Assembly: GCA_028284465.1 (NCBI GenBank)
Contig: JANQRR010000003.1
Span: 22,005 to 86,004 of the forward strand
DNA from: Gammaproteobacteria bacterium
GTDB lineage: Bacteria; Pseudomonadota; Gammaproteobacteria; JAJFKO01
Length of the DNA stretch: 64,000 bases
Direction of reading: 5' to 3'
Shown here one piece after another: positions 38,476-46,462 of the stretch. Within the stretch, counting starts at the first letter, position 1, and the number at the start of each line of letters is the position of its first letter. The position numbers and the translations under genes are program-made. The notes beneath the pieces were generated by a model. It was not told the DNA's origin and ran no database searches. It saw only the letters and a list, made by a program, of their open reading frames with translations.

Positions 38476-39392
38476 CCAGTCGATAATCCAGTATCAGGAT
38501 CTACGTCGAATGTCATGAGCCGTTCGAACTCATCCGCTACAGAATCTACAGAGCCGTCAGAAATCAAGTTCAGGTTTTTGGCGGCTTCTCTCACTTCAAG
38601 CTCATAATCCCAATACGTGACTGCTGAGTAGTACACAAATTCCGTATTGGAGATATTCTCAAACAGCGTTACAACCTCATCCACAGACACGTTAGCATCG
38701 CTTGTCTGGCCTATCAAATCTCGGCCAACGGACGTGTTAGCAAACGTGTTGCCTGTCACGTTTTTGACTCGGATCATGGTGCTGTTAGAAGTCTCGATTT
38801 GCCCATTAGCAACCACATCCTCAGTACCAGTTGACTTAATATCCACAAGTTCACCAACTTGCAATGCTGTGCCACTGTTATTGGTTGAAATTGAGTATTG
38901 CAGAATTTTATTCGTGTTTTGTACGATATCGTCAGGACGACGTTCGTAATGAGAAATTTCAGTTGGCCTTACGTAAACTGGACGCCAATATTTCTTCAAT
39001 ATGTCAGCCAACTGATTGTTGAAATAAGCCACCGAAAGATTGGTTGTGTCGCTTTCCCAATTGTTGATATAATACTTAATGTATTTCTGGGAATTAACGA
39101 TTGTGCCATATTTTTGAACAATCAATTCATTGAATGTTTCTTCAGTATTATACCAGCCATAATAGGGATCGATAATCTCGTTTGAAAGCAATGCCATCCA
39201 TTCAAAATTGGCATCGTCATAATAGTATTCTGCTAAGTGATCCGTCCTTAAATGGCCAGTAATTTCGTATGGATAAAAGTTATATGGTGCAGTAGATGCA
39301 TCTAGATTAAGCAGCGTTCTGCGCGTTAAATCACGACAACGCGTGTTTGCGTAATCCATTTGTGGAAAGTTTTGGAAATAAGGAGCTGCCAT
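38472..39392 (-). CDS. 53: Baseplate wedge protein gp53
   Basis: 306 residues, leftward. YFQNFPQMDY, then a D-RR segment, FYPYEITGHLRTDHLAEYYYDD, NEIIDPYYGW: all fit the T4 gp53 family, which joins wedges into the baseplate. Longer than T4 gp53 (about 196), with a beta-rich insertion near 170-260. It is one of the few - strand genes and is led by a TATAAATA late motif at 39435-39428. Confidence 0.82.
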   Translation of the reverse strand: MAAPYFQNFPQMDYANTRCRDLTRRTLLNLDASTAPYNFYPYEITGHLRTDHLAEYYYDDANFEWMALLSNEIIDPYYGWYNTEETFNELIVQKYGTIVNSQKYIKYYINNWESDTTNLSVAYFNNQLADILKKYWRPVYVRPTEISHYERRPDDIVQNTNKILQYSISTNNSGTALQVGELVDIKSTGTEDVVANGQIETSNSTMIRVKNVTGNTFANTSVGRDLIGQTSDANVSVDEVVTLFENISNTEFVYYSAVTYWDYELEVREAAKNLNLISDGSVDSVADEFERLMTFDVDPDTGLSTG

Positions 39393-39402
39393 TTAAGTTT
39401 CC

Positions 39403-39410
39403 TATAAATA
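39403..39410 (+). promoter_or_regulatory. Late promoter TATAAATA (rightward)
   Basis: Exact T4 late -10 consensus TATAAATA 36 bases before the ATG at 39446. Confidence 0.7.
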
Positions 39411-39427
39411 ATACGTAATTACATCTT

Positions 39428-39435
39428 TATTTATA
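39428..39435 (-). promoter_or_regulatory. Late promoter TATAAATA (leftward)
   Basis: Exact consensus on the - strand, 36 bases before the gp53 ATG at 39392. It faces the + strand late promoter at 39403. Confidence 0.7.
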
Positions 39436-39445
39436 AGGACAACAG

Positions 39446-40477
39446 ATGCCAGGGCTCACCAATTTCCAACGATCAGGACAGGGCGAAAATGCGTTTAACT
39501 TTAATAGTAATCAAAATGGTTTCAGTGGTATTGCTTCTAGTTCTCGCGGCAGGAATCCCGCGTCAGTCATCGGGGAACGAACGGCTAGTCAAACCGGAGC
39601 AAACATTACCTCATTCCCATCAGACTTACCGCCGATCAAATTCAATATAATTCAAGCAGAATTTGATACTACAATAAGTCAAGCAATTGGTAGACTTAAG
39701 TCTAAGGGATTGATACAGCTACCTGTTCCATTGAATATGAATGATCCACACAGGGTGATCTATAATGATGGATATTCATATCTTGGAACACTTGGCAACG
39801 CTGCTACTACTGGTACATCTGGTTTTCTTGGTACTGGACCAACAGCACTTCAACAATTAGGTTCAGCTTTTGGTCAAGGTATTGGTGCTGGTGTGCGAGC
39901 ATTAGGATTTTCTCTTAATAGTTTTCGTGGTGTCACTATCGAACAACCACAATTTAAAAATCACCAATTGAATTGGAAATTTTCTCCTAAAACACCATCT
40001 GAATCAATTGCATTACAGAAAATTTTATATAATTTGAAAAAATCTAGTGCTTTGCAATTTAGTCAGGCTGGTAGATTTGTTTTTACGTTTCCAGATATTT
40101 TCATTCCATTCTATTCTAATGCACCAATGATGTATAAATTCAAGCCATGCGTATTAACTTCTGTTGATGTTGATTATGTTGGCGGCAATGAAGGCCCTTC
40201 ATTCTTTGGAAGTACTCAAGCTCCTGAATCTATAGTTGTTCAATTGTCTTTTCTAGAAATTGAATATTGGGTTAGAGAAGATTTTGCAAAAGATGAAGTT
40301 GATGGATTGCCATCAACTAATCCAGCTGGTGCATGGAATTGGTATGGTATTGATGATCAGCTTGGTGCTGTTGAAAGAGCTGTTAGAGGCACACAACAAG
40401 CGGCAGATGAAAATTTATCTAGTGGAAATGGACAAACTATAAATTCTAGTCCGTTTGGAGGTAATCAAACTCCGTAA
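39446..40477 (+). CDS. 48: Baseplate tail tube cap gp48-like
   Basis: 343 residues. Signature IEQPQFKNHQLNWKFSPKTPSES and the C-terminal FVFTFPDIFIPFY and SFLEIEYWVREDF suit the T4 gp48 family (T4 364), the protein which caps the baseplate hub and starts the tail tube. Disordered Gly/Ser/Asn-rich N-terminus. Late promoter upstream. Confidence 0.75.
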   Translation: MPGLTNFQRSGQGENAFNFNSNQNGFSGIASSSRGRNPASVIGERTASQTGANITSFPSDLPPIKFNIIQAEFDTTISQAIGRLKSKGLIQLPVPLNMNDPHRVIYNDGYSYLGTLGNAATTGTSGFLGTGPTALQQLGSAFGQGIGAGVRALGFSLNSFRGVTIEQPQFKNHQLNWKFSPKTPSESIALQKILYNLKKSSALQFSQAGRFVFTFPDIFIPFYSNAPMMYKFKPCVLTSVDVDYVGGNEGPSFFGSTQAPESIVVQLSFLEIEYWVREDFAKDEVDGLPSTNPAGAWNWYGIDDQLGAVERAVRGTQQAADENLSSGNGQTINSSPFGGNQTP

Positions 40478-43400
40478 TGAATATTAAGTTAACGGCGGGT
40501 TTATTTGCTGGACTTTTAGAAGGACTGACTGACGGTGATCTAAATACCGGATCGTCTTTTGGTACCGAAGATAAACCACAAGAAAATTATCGTTCAATAG
40601 AAAATGCTCCTAACGATCAAGTTAGGACGCAAAGAATGGTTGCAACCATTCGTCGAATTGATCGTCGTGTTGTTCGTGCAGAAAACAATCTTAAAAACAT
40701 TCGTCGTTCATTTGATAAAACTCAAAAAGATCTTGAACGTCGTCTTAATCGTCGTGATGCAGCAGCCGAGTTTACAAATACCAAAAAAGCAAACATTCGC
40801 ACTCCTATTAGAAAAAATAAATCTGGTTTAGATGGGTTATTGACTGGCGCTGGTGTTGGCCTTGGTGCAGCGGCAGCTGGTGGTATTATGGGTAGCATAC
40901 TAAGAGCGTTGCCAAAAATTGCTGCGCGCGCTGGTTTGCTTGGTGCTATTGGTTATGCTGGCTATAAAATGTTTGAGTTTTTCAAGAAAGATCGTGATGC
41001 TTGGCAAGCCAGAATGGAAAAGAATCAAGGACAGTTTTGGCGAGATCAAATTGAAAACACCAAGAAACGATTTGATGAAAGCGCTGATAAAAAGATAGCT
41101 GATGCTGTTAAGAAAATGAAACAGCAAAACGTTCCTACTGAAGTTATTAAAGATAAAGCTCGTGATGCTATCAATGAAAAAAATGCTGTAAAAAGTCCAG
41201 TTCAACGCGACGTTGAATCGGCAGCAACTAAAGCACGTCGAGAACATCGTAAGAAAGAAACATCACGTGAACGTATAATAAGGGAAAGAAAAGAACATCT
41301 AGAAAAGAAACAGCAAGAAGAAAATAAAAATAATATAATTTCAGAAGTTAAAAGTGCAGTAGAAGTAAAAAAACCTACTGTAACTATGACAAAAATTGTT
41401 GACGATGAAAATTCTTTGCCTGAACGCAATCCAGTCAGAACGCACAGAGCTGCTATCAGGCTAGACGACACACCAGCAAAGCATGAAGATTTTCGTAAAA
41501 GAGCTGAGTTTCTGAAGTTTGGTAAGTTGCCACGTGGTTTTGAACACATTGCGGGCAATCAAGGCTTGCTTGGTAAACCGGGCGCTGTAGCAGCACGTGG
41601 TGCACAGCCATTTGGTGGCATGTCTGGTGGTGGATCTAACTATGCTGTACCATCTGGTGGTAGCTCGTTTAATATGGGCAGATCGGCTGGTATTGGGCAA
41701 GGGCAAACATTCACATCTGCACAAAAACCATCTGATTTTCAATCTGGCCAAAAGAATGCAATTCCAGCAGAAGCATACAAAAACTTTGGTGATGGATCTA
41801 TTCGAGTAGATTCTAAAGGTAATGTTGACAAGCAACAGTATTATAATGCTGCTGTAAAAAGATTTGCTAGTTCTCCACTAAATGGTTTTGTTCCTGAAGA
41901 TGGTTACAAGTATGGTATCACCAAGGGATCGCCTGAAGAATGGGCAAACCTTGCTATGCGTCTCACTAAGGTTGAATCGAACTTTAATGTCAATGTCACC
42001 AATATGGCTGATCCTGGTGGCTCGCGTGGTTTGATGCAATGGGGCAATCATCATGGCATCAACAATAGCAACTGGCGTGATCCTAACGCACAGCTAGATG
42101 CGTTGGTGTCTGCTGCCGACATGTGGGTTGTTAAAGGTGGTGGTTACATCAATCCGCCTAAAGGAATCAAAGCTAAACGTTATCATGGTTGGGGTGGTTT
42201 GTCCTCTATGTTCAGTACAGTGAGGAATAACAAGGTTAACCGGGGCAACGTATTTGACGTTGGCAACAGATTAGCCAGCAACGCACCAAAACGAATTGAA
42301 GATCCTAAAGAGAAAACTGGTGCCGCACTACCAAAGGTTTCTTCTCCACAACATCAGATTAAGAAGATTCAGAGAGAAGCTGAAACTCTTTTGAATAAAG
42401 AAGATGAAATATTCAAGCAAGAAACTGATGAAGACCAATTTAATCTAAAAAAGCAACGTCAAGAAGCACCAGAAATAACTAAATTTCAAGAACAAGCAGC
42501 TTCTAATGTTTCAAGTGCTGAGAATAGATTACGTAATACAGAATTGAGTAATCGTCTTTTGGGCACTGGTGATTTTGGTATTGAATATCGCACGCGACGA
42601 CAGATGCGACAGCAAGGCGAACGTTACGGCAATCGTCCTGGCAAGAGATCTATTTTCTTGGATTTCAATGCACCGGCAGCTGGTACTAGAGCTAAAGGAT
42701 TTTTGATGGTTATTCCTGATAACGCATCACCAGCTGAAATCAAAAGTTATCAATCTTATCGAGACGGTTATATCAATTTGATGCGCAAGTATGGTGGTTC
42801 AACTAAGTTGCATGGACGTGGTAGGCACGGGAGAGGATTGCTCACTACTAGAGAAAATCGTAATGGTGTTCCTGGTACTGTACACTTGGAAGATGGATTC
42901 AACACAGATCCTAATTTCCGTCGTTTGATGGGCAATAAAGACTTTATCAACGATCTTGCTCGCTTGCGCAGCAAGACGCTTGGTAGCATTCCTGGTGTGA
43001 CATTCCAGACACCACATGGAAGCTCGAATGGTGGTCGGGATCAAGGTGCTGTTATGCGCATCAAAGATCCGGAAACTGGTGAACTCAAGAAAATCTCTGA
43101 ATTACAACATGCTAAGCGGTTTGGTTTGCCTGCTTTGGAAGCAGCACGATCAGAAATGCGTGTTAATGCAGCACGTGCAGCAAAGGGCGAACTAGATCCA
43201 AACAGCCAATTCTATGCGCGTGATCGCCTACAACAGATGCGCGATCAGGAAGCTAAGCAAAAACAGGAATTGACTGGTGACAAAGTTCAGGTTAAACCTA
43301 AAGATGTGCCCAAACCACAACTGGCAGATCCGGCAAAAGCCGCTATCTTAGGCATGGGCGATACTGAAGTCAAGGCGGAAACCGTATCACGCGCAAAGGA

Positions 43401-43563
43401 TGAAGAGCGTACAGAAGTACACGAACGAAAGCAAAGAGAATCTGAATCAGGACAGTACAGTGGTTCTCCTGGTGGTGGTTCATCTAGTAGATACACGCCA
43501 GAAGGATCATTCCCTAAAGCCGGTGATCAAGGAATGGCGCAAGCAGGAAAGTGTTGGGTATAA
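40477..43563 (+). CDS. Tape-measure/hub protein with muralytic domain
   Basis: 1028 residues. Coiled-coil N-terminal part, a hydrophobic segment (about 120-170, GLGAAAAGGIMGSIL...), a long KR/E-rich coiled coil, then a transglycosylase-like domain (about 475-590: KVESNF with Glu500, GGSRGLMQWG). The C-terminal part (700-900) has VHLEDGFNTDP and GRDQGAVMRI and may be an amidase-like fold. Length and layout suggest a tape measure or hub that crosses the cell wall (T4 gp29 place). Longest gene fully contained in the tail region. Confidence 0.6.
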   Translation: MNIKLTAGLFAGLLEGLTDGDLNTGSSFGTEDKPQENYRSIENAPNDQVRTQRMVATIRRIDRRVVRAENNLKNIRRSFDKTQKDLERRLNRRDAAAEFTNTKKANIRTPIRKNKSGLDGLLTGAGVGLGAAAAGGIMGSILRALPKIAARAGLLGAIGYAGYKMFEFFKKDRDAWQARMEKNQGQFWRDQIENTKKRFDESADKKIADAVKKMKQQNVPTEVIKDKARDAINEKNAVKSPVQRDVESAATKARREHRKKETSRERIIRERKEHLEKKQQEENKNNIISEVKSAVEVKKPTVTMTKIVDDENSLPERNPVRTHRAAIRLDDTPAKHEDFRKRAEFLKFGKLPRGFEHIAGNQGLLGKPGAVAARGAQPFGGMSGGGSNYAVPSGGSSFNMGRSAGIGQGQTFTSAQKPSDFQSGQKNAIPAEAYKNFGDGSIRVDSKGNVDKQQYYNAAVKRFASSPLNGFVPEDGYKYGITKGSPEEWANLAMRLTKVESNFNVNVTNMADPGGSRGLMQWGNHHGINNSNWRDPNAQLDALVSAADMWVVKGGGYINPPKGIKAKRYHGWGGLSSMFSTVRNNKVNRGNVFDVGNRLASNAPKRIEDPKEKTGAALPKVSSPQHQIKKIQREAETLLNKEDEIFKQETDEDQFNLKKQRQEAPEITKFQEQAASNVSSAENRLRNTELSNRLLGTGDFGIEYRTRRQMRQQGERYGNRPGKRSIFLDFNAPAAGTRAKGFLMVIPDNASPAEIKSYQSYRDGYINLMRKYGGSTKLHGRGRHGRGLLTTRENRNGVPGTVHLEDGFNTDPNFRRLMGNKDFINDLARLRSKTLGSIPGVTFQTPHGSSNGGRDQGAVMRIKDPETGELKKISELQHAKRFGLPALEAARSEMRVNAARAAKGELDPNSQFYARDRLQQMRDQEAKQKQELTGDKVQVKPKDVPKPQLADPAKAAILGMGDTEVKAETVSRAKDEERTEVHERKQRESESGQYSGSPGGGSSSRYTPEGSFPKAGDQGMAQAGKCWV

Positions 43564-43564
43564 T

Positions 43565-43783
43565 ATGAAAGAGACTTATTCGGATAGTTGGTGTGCTATA
43601 AGACACTATGATGGTAAAGAAATTCAAAGCAAAATAGAAGACGAATTGCTTACTAGTTTGTGGTTACACACAAATGGATCGGTGGGAACATTACCACGAG
43701 GAAAACCGCATGAATTGGGTAAATTGACAAATGATAGATTTTATTATCGAATAACACGTGAATTGGAAAGATCATTTCTATGA
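43565..43783 (+). CDS. Microprotein, array 8
   Basis: 72 residues from ATG 43565. Middle KIEDELLTSLWLHTN, tail YYRITRELERSFL. First gene of the largest array, which interrupts the structural module. ATGA-coupled to the tiny ORF at 43780. Confidence 0.55.
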   Translation: MKETYSDSWCAIRHYDGKEIQSKIEDELLTSLWLHTNGSVGTLPRGKPHELGKLTNDRFYYRITRELERSFL

Positions 43784-43818
43784 AAAAGATGAATTCAGGA
43801 GTTAGAGAATACCATTAG
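43780..43818 (+). CDS. 12-codon leader ORF before gp4
   Basis: ATG AAA AAG ... TAG, 12 codons, overlapping the previous stop (ATGA) and running past the likely gp4 start at 43809 in the +1 frame. May carry ribosomes to the unusual gp4 initiation codon. Confidence 0.35.
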   Translation: MKKMNSGVREYH

Positions 43819-44261
43819 CAGCACCGAATCCTAACAGCAGATATCACCAAGGTTATTATAAACCAAAGAATGCTTGGAAGTTTGTCAATCCTGGGAACTT
43901 GGTATACCGATCAGGACTTGAATTGAGATTCTTTCAGTTTGCTGATAGACATCCAGACATCTTAAAGGTTTCTTCTGAAGAAGTCAAGATACCTTACCTG
44001 AATCCAGTAACACGCAAGTTCACTTATTACTATCCTGATTTCTTGATCAAAACGAAGAAAAAGACTATACTGATCGAGATCAAACCATCATCGCAATGTA
44101 AGCCACCAAACATAAATAAGCGAAAGAAGACGAAACGCCTGATCACAGAGACGCAAACGTGGGCCATCAATGAAGCTAAGTGGCTAGCAGCCAAAGAATG
44201 GTGTGATGATAGAAAGATCGAATTCAAGATCTTAACTGAGAAGGAAATCGACGGTGTTTAA
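43809..44261 (+). CDS. 4: Head completion protein gp4, probable ATA start
   Basis: 150 residues if started at ATA 43809, the same length as T4 gp4. GGAG (43798-43801) is 7 bases upstream; TAG at 43803 closes the frame before. No ATG, GTG or TTG precedes the conserved NPNSRYHQGYYKP segment; TTG 43899 would remove it. The nuclease-like core IPYLN...YYPDFLIK and ILIEIKPSSQ is present. Role: finishing and sealing the packaged head. Either initiation is at ATA, or a base is wrong. Confidence 0.75.
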   Translation: MPLAAPNPNSRYHQGYYKPKNAWKFVNPGNLVYRSGLELRFFQFADRHPDILKVSSEEVKIPYLNPVTRKFTYYYPDFLIKTKKKTILIEIKPSSQCKPPNINKRKKTKRLITETQTWAINEAKWLAAKEWCDDRKIEFKILTEKEIDGV

Positions 44262-44457
44262 AGGTGTAGTCAAATGGTTGTTGCCAGGGCAAGAAATGGA
44301 TAAAAAAATTAGTAAAGAAAGCCTTGCTGCCTTGGAATCAATAGATTGTACTGTTTCTTACATAGTGTCATATACAATTTATGAAAGAGTGAATATCAGA
44401 GTACGAGTAGGTAAAGACTTTATTACAGCATTAAAAATGGAGTTCGGCGGTGTCTAA
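44254..44457 (+). CDS. Microprotein, array 8
   Basis: 67 residues from GTG 44254 with AAGGAA 8 bases upstream, overlapping the gp4 stop (GGTGTTTAA). ATG 44296 would give 53. Tail GKDFITALKMEFGGV. Confidence 0.55.
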   Translation: MFKGVVKWLLPGQEMDKKISKESLAALESIDCTVSYIVSYTIYERVNIRVRVGKDFITALKMEFGGV

Positions 44458-44647
44458 ACCTATATTAGCGCAAAGCTTCTTGAAAGAAAAGCTTAACGAT
44501 GTTGTGAGACGCAATCTGCTTTACAACGATGATTTTCCTGAAAATTCGATGGTAATACATCCAATTTACGATAAACTTCTACAAGCAATTGTGGTGCCCA
44601 AGGTAGCAATCATTACAGAAAATCTTGAATGGACATTCGATGGTTGA
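44450..44647 (+). CDS. Microprotein, array 8
   Basis: 65 residues from GTG 44450, GGAG 8 bases upstream in the codons of the previous EF tail. The overlap GGTGTCTAA copies the arrangement at 44254. Middle IHPIYDKLLQAIVV; the tail ENLEWTFDG is altered. Confidence 0.55.
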   Translation: MSKPILAQSFLKEKLNDVVRRNLLYNDDFPENSMVIHPIYDKLLQAIVVPKVAIITENLEWTFDG

Positions 44648-44819
44648 AAGCAGAATAGCAGATAAATTGTGGCGTGTTTCAGGAACTTCACCAACACAAA
44701 TAGTTCACAACACAAATACGCAAATCAGATTGGATATAGAAAATGCTATCTTTTTTAAACTCGGTGGTTGGCGGACTGATGACCAAATTGAGACGGCATT
44801 GGAAATGGACTTGGCGTGA
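44640..44819 (+). CDS. Microprotein, array 8 (KLG subtype)
   Basis: 59 residues. RLDIENAIFFKLGGW then DDQIETALEMDLA. Shares DIE--I--KLG-W with 45164 and 45339. Overlaps previous gene by 8 bases. Confidence 0.6.
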   Translation: MVESRIADKLWRVSGTSPTQIVHNTNTQIRLDIENAIFFKLGGWRTDDQIETALEMDLA

Positions 44820-44838
44820 CTATAGAGTTCATGGCGAA

Positions 44839-44991
44839 ATGAAAGATGTTCTTGGATATAATGTTCATAGAAGCATAAGCATCGCTCATTATAGATATTC
44901 GTTTAATCCTTTTGACAGAAGAATATATAATGTAAGAAGATCTTTCATAACTTTGAGTGTGCAGACAGCACTGCAAGCGGAGTTTAAGTGA
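44839..44991 (+). CDS. Microprotein, array 8
   Basis: 50 residues from ATG 44839 (ATG 44779 in frame would give 70 by overlapping the previous gene). Tail RRSFITLSVQTALQAEFK. TGATG-coupled to the next. Confidence 0.5.
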   Translation: MKDVLGYNVHRSISIAHYRYSFNPFDRRIYNVRRSFITLSVQTALQAEFK

Positions 44992-45164
44992 TGTATGGCG
45001 TGAAAAAAGCAGTAGTTAGTATCACAGAAAGGCCACGTATGTCTAATCATACAACGCCATATGGTGATACAACAATGTTGTATGCTCTAAATGTGTTTCA
45101 TGATGCTGGTGGTTATGTCATGGAAGACTTTATTAAAGCTGCTTTGAATATGGAGTTTGCGTGA
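44991..45164 (+). CDS. Microprotein, array 8
   Basis: 57 residues. Helix VKKAVVSITERPR, middle MLYALNVFHDAGGY, tail EDFIKAALNMEFA. TGATG-coupled on both sides. Confidence 0.55.
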   Translation: MYGVKKAVVSITERPRMSNHTTPYGDTTMLYALNVFHDAGGYVMEDFIKAALNMEFA

Positions 45165-45352
45165 TGAATTTACCCCAAGGAATCATCGCCAATTTGATTT
45201 TTGATAAGTTAACAAATACAGCAAAACACGTACGAATATCGTACAGTTCATATGATATTGAACAAAGTATATTTGTTAAGCTTGGTCGTTGGGGATTGTG
45301 TTTTGAAATGGGTAAGTTGTTAAAGGAATCGTTTGAAAATGAAACCAGTTAA
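45164..45352 (+). CDS. Microprotein, array 8 (KLG subtype)
   Basis: 62 residues. YDIEQSIFVKLGRW, then FEMGKLLKESFENE. Second of three tandem copies with the DIE--I--KLG core. Confidence 0.6.
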   Translation: MNLPQGIIANLIFDKLTNTAKHVRISYSSYDIEQSIFVKLGRWGLCFEMGKLLKESFENETS

Positions 45353-45542
45353 AATCAAAGACAAACTTGAAAGAGTAATGTACCATTATGCACATCATGC
45401 ACATCTTAATGGCCCTACTCTTGACATAAAACACCATTTACAAAATATTATGTTATTTAAATTGGGTGAATTTCTTATGGAAACTCAAATTAATGCTGCT
45501 TTAAATAAGGAATTTCATAAGGAACTTTATAATGAAAGTTAA
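45339..45542 (+). CDS. Microprotein, array 8 (KLG subtype)
   Basis: 67 residues from ATG 45339. DIKHHLQNIMLFKLGEF, then ETQINAALNKEFHKE. Third KLG copy, ends with the plain AL--EF tail. Confidence 0.6.
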   Translation: MKPVKIKDKLERVMYHYAHHAHLNGPTLDIKHHLQNIMLFKLGEFLMETQINAALNKEFHKELYNES

Positions 45543-45687
45543 CATTATTCAGCTGTTGCATAGAAACCCAACAGGTAATGCGTGTAACTTTTTGTATCAT
45601 AAAGGATTTGATGAGATTTCTTATCACATGTTTACTGAAATAGAAAGATTACTTCGGAGAGAATTTGGCCAAAACATTATATCGTAA
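45532..45687 (+). CDS. Microprotein, array 8, last
   Basis: 51 residues. Tail YHMFTEIERLLRREFGQ. Its last 23 bases overlap the next gene's TTG start, so the array is fused translationally to the virion gene behind it. Confidence 0.55.
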   Translation: MKVNIIQLLHRNPTGNACNFLYHKGFDEISYHMFTEIERLLRREFGQNIIS

Positions 45688-46462
45688 GTTCACTGATTTT
45701 GTAAAGAGCAATGCTGGACGTGCTGGTGATTTGATGAACCGGGCACGCGATTACATTTCAGACACGCTAAGACGACTTGGCGGCGGTGACGACGAAAACT
45801 ATCAGACTCGATTTATGCGCTACTATCAGAGCCAGCAAGGGCGTACTGATAGGGGAATGGGCGCATCTGATGGGCTAGGTAAAGCCAGAGAGGTTATGCG
45901 GGGCAGGCAAGGACGCCTGAAGTCTGATATGGTACCACCACAAGGCATACAGGACCAGCACATCGGTGGCCTTTACTTGTACGCATACAAGTCGAAATGG
46001 TTTTACCTGAACGAACTTCCTTACTATGACGCATTTCCACTAGTATTCCTGATTAGCCCGACTGCTACAGACAGATCTGGCAAGGTGCATTCTGACAAGT
46101 TTTTGGGTATTAATTTTCATTACTTGAGCCCAAAGCAACGTGCACTACTAATGGATGCATTAAACGCTCGCCTTTTGAGAAATGGCTTTGATCCATTGAG
46201 CAAGAATTTTAATGCACGCTTGTATTCTCGAATTAGCTATCAGGTATTGAAAGCAGCTGCCAAGCATAGAGCTTTTCAACCGGCAGTCAAGATGTATTTC
46301 AAGAATCGCGCAACTCGAATGGTGCGCATTCCTGGCGATCAGTGGGAACATTTATTGTTCTTACCATTGGCCAGATGGCGGTTTAGTAGCCACCAGAAAT
46401 TTAGTCAACACGCCAAGAACGAAGCAGGCATTTGGCGTGCTTCCACACTTAGAGGAAACTAA
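45665..46462 (+). CDS. T4-like virion protein (gp2 DNA-end-protector-like)
   Basis: 265 residues from TTG 45665 with GGAG 5 bases upstream. Helical basic N-terminal 100 residues, then YLYAYKSKWFYLNELPYYDAFPLVF and FLGINFHYLSPKQRALLMDAL, a pattern I recall in T4-like phage proteins annotated as gp2, which guards packaged DNA ends. The LPYYDxFPLV core is strong; the name is uncertain. Confidence 0.55.
   Translation: MAKTLYRKFTDFVKSNAGRAGDLMNRARDYISDTLRRLGGGDDENYQTRFMRYYQSQQGRTDRGMGASDGLGKAREVMRGRQGRLKSDMVPPQGIQDQHIGGLYLYAYKSKWFYLNELPYYDAFPLVFLISPTATDRSGKVHSDKFLGINFHYLSPKQRALLMDALNARLLRNGFDPLSKNFNARLYSRISYQVLKAAAKHRAFQPAVKMYFKNRATRMVRIPGDQWEHLLFLPLARWRFSSHQKFSQHAKNEAGIWRASTLRGN

Noticed and set aside
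41202..41558. Leftward 118-codon frame inside the tape-measure-like gene
   Set aside because: Shadow of the charged coiled coil; Phe/Ser-rich with no start signal.
43899..44261. gp4 starting at TTG 43899
   Set aside because: It would drop the conserved NPNSRYHQGYYKP segment and give 120 rather than 150 residues.
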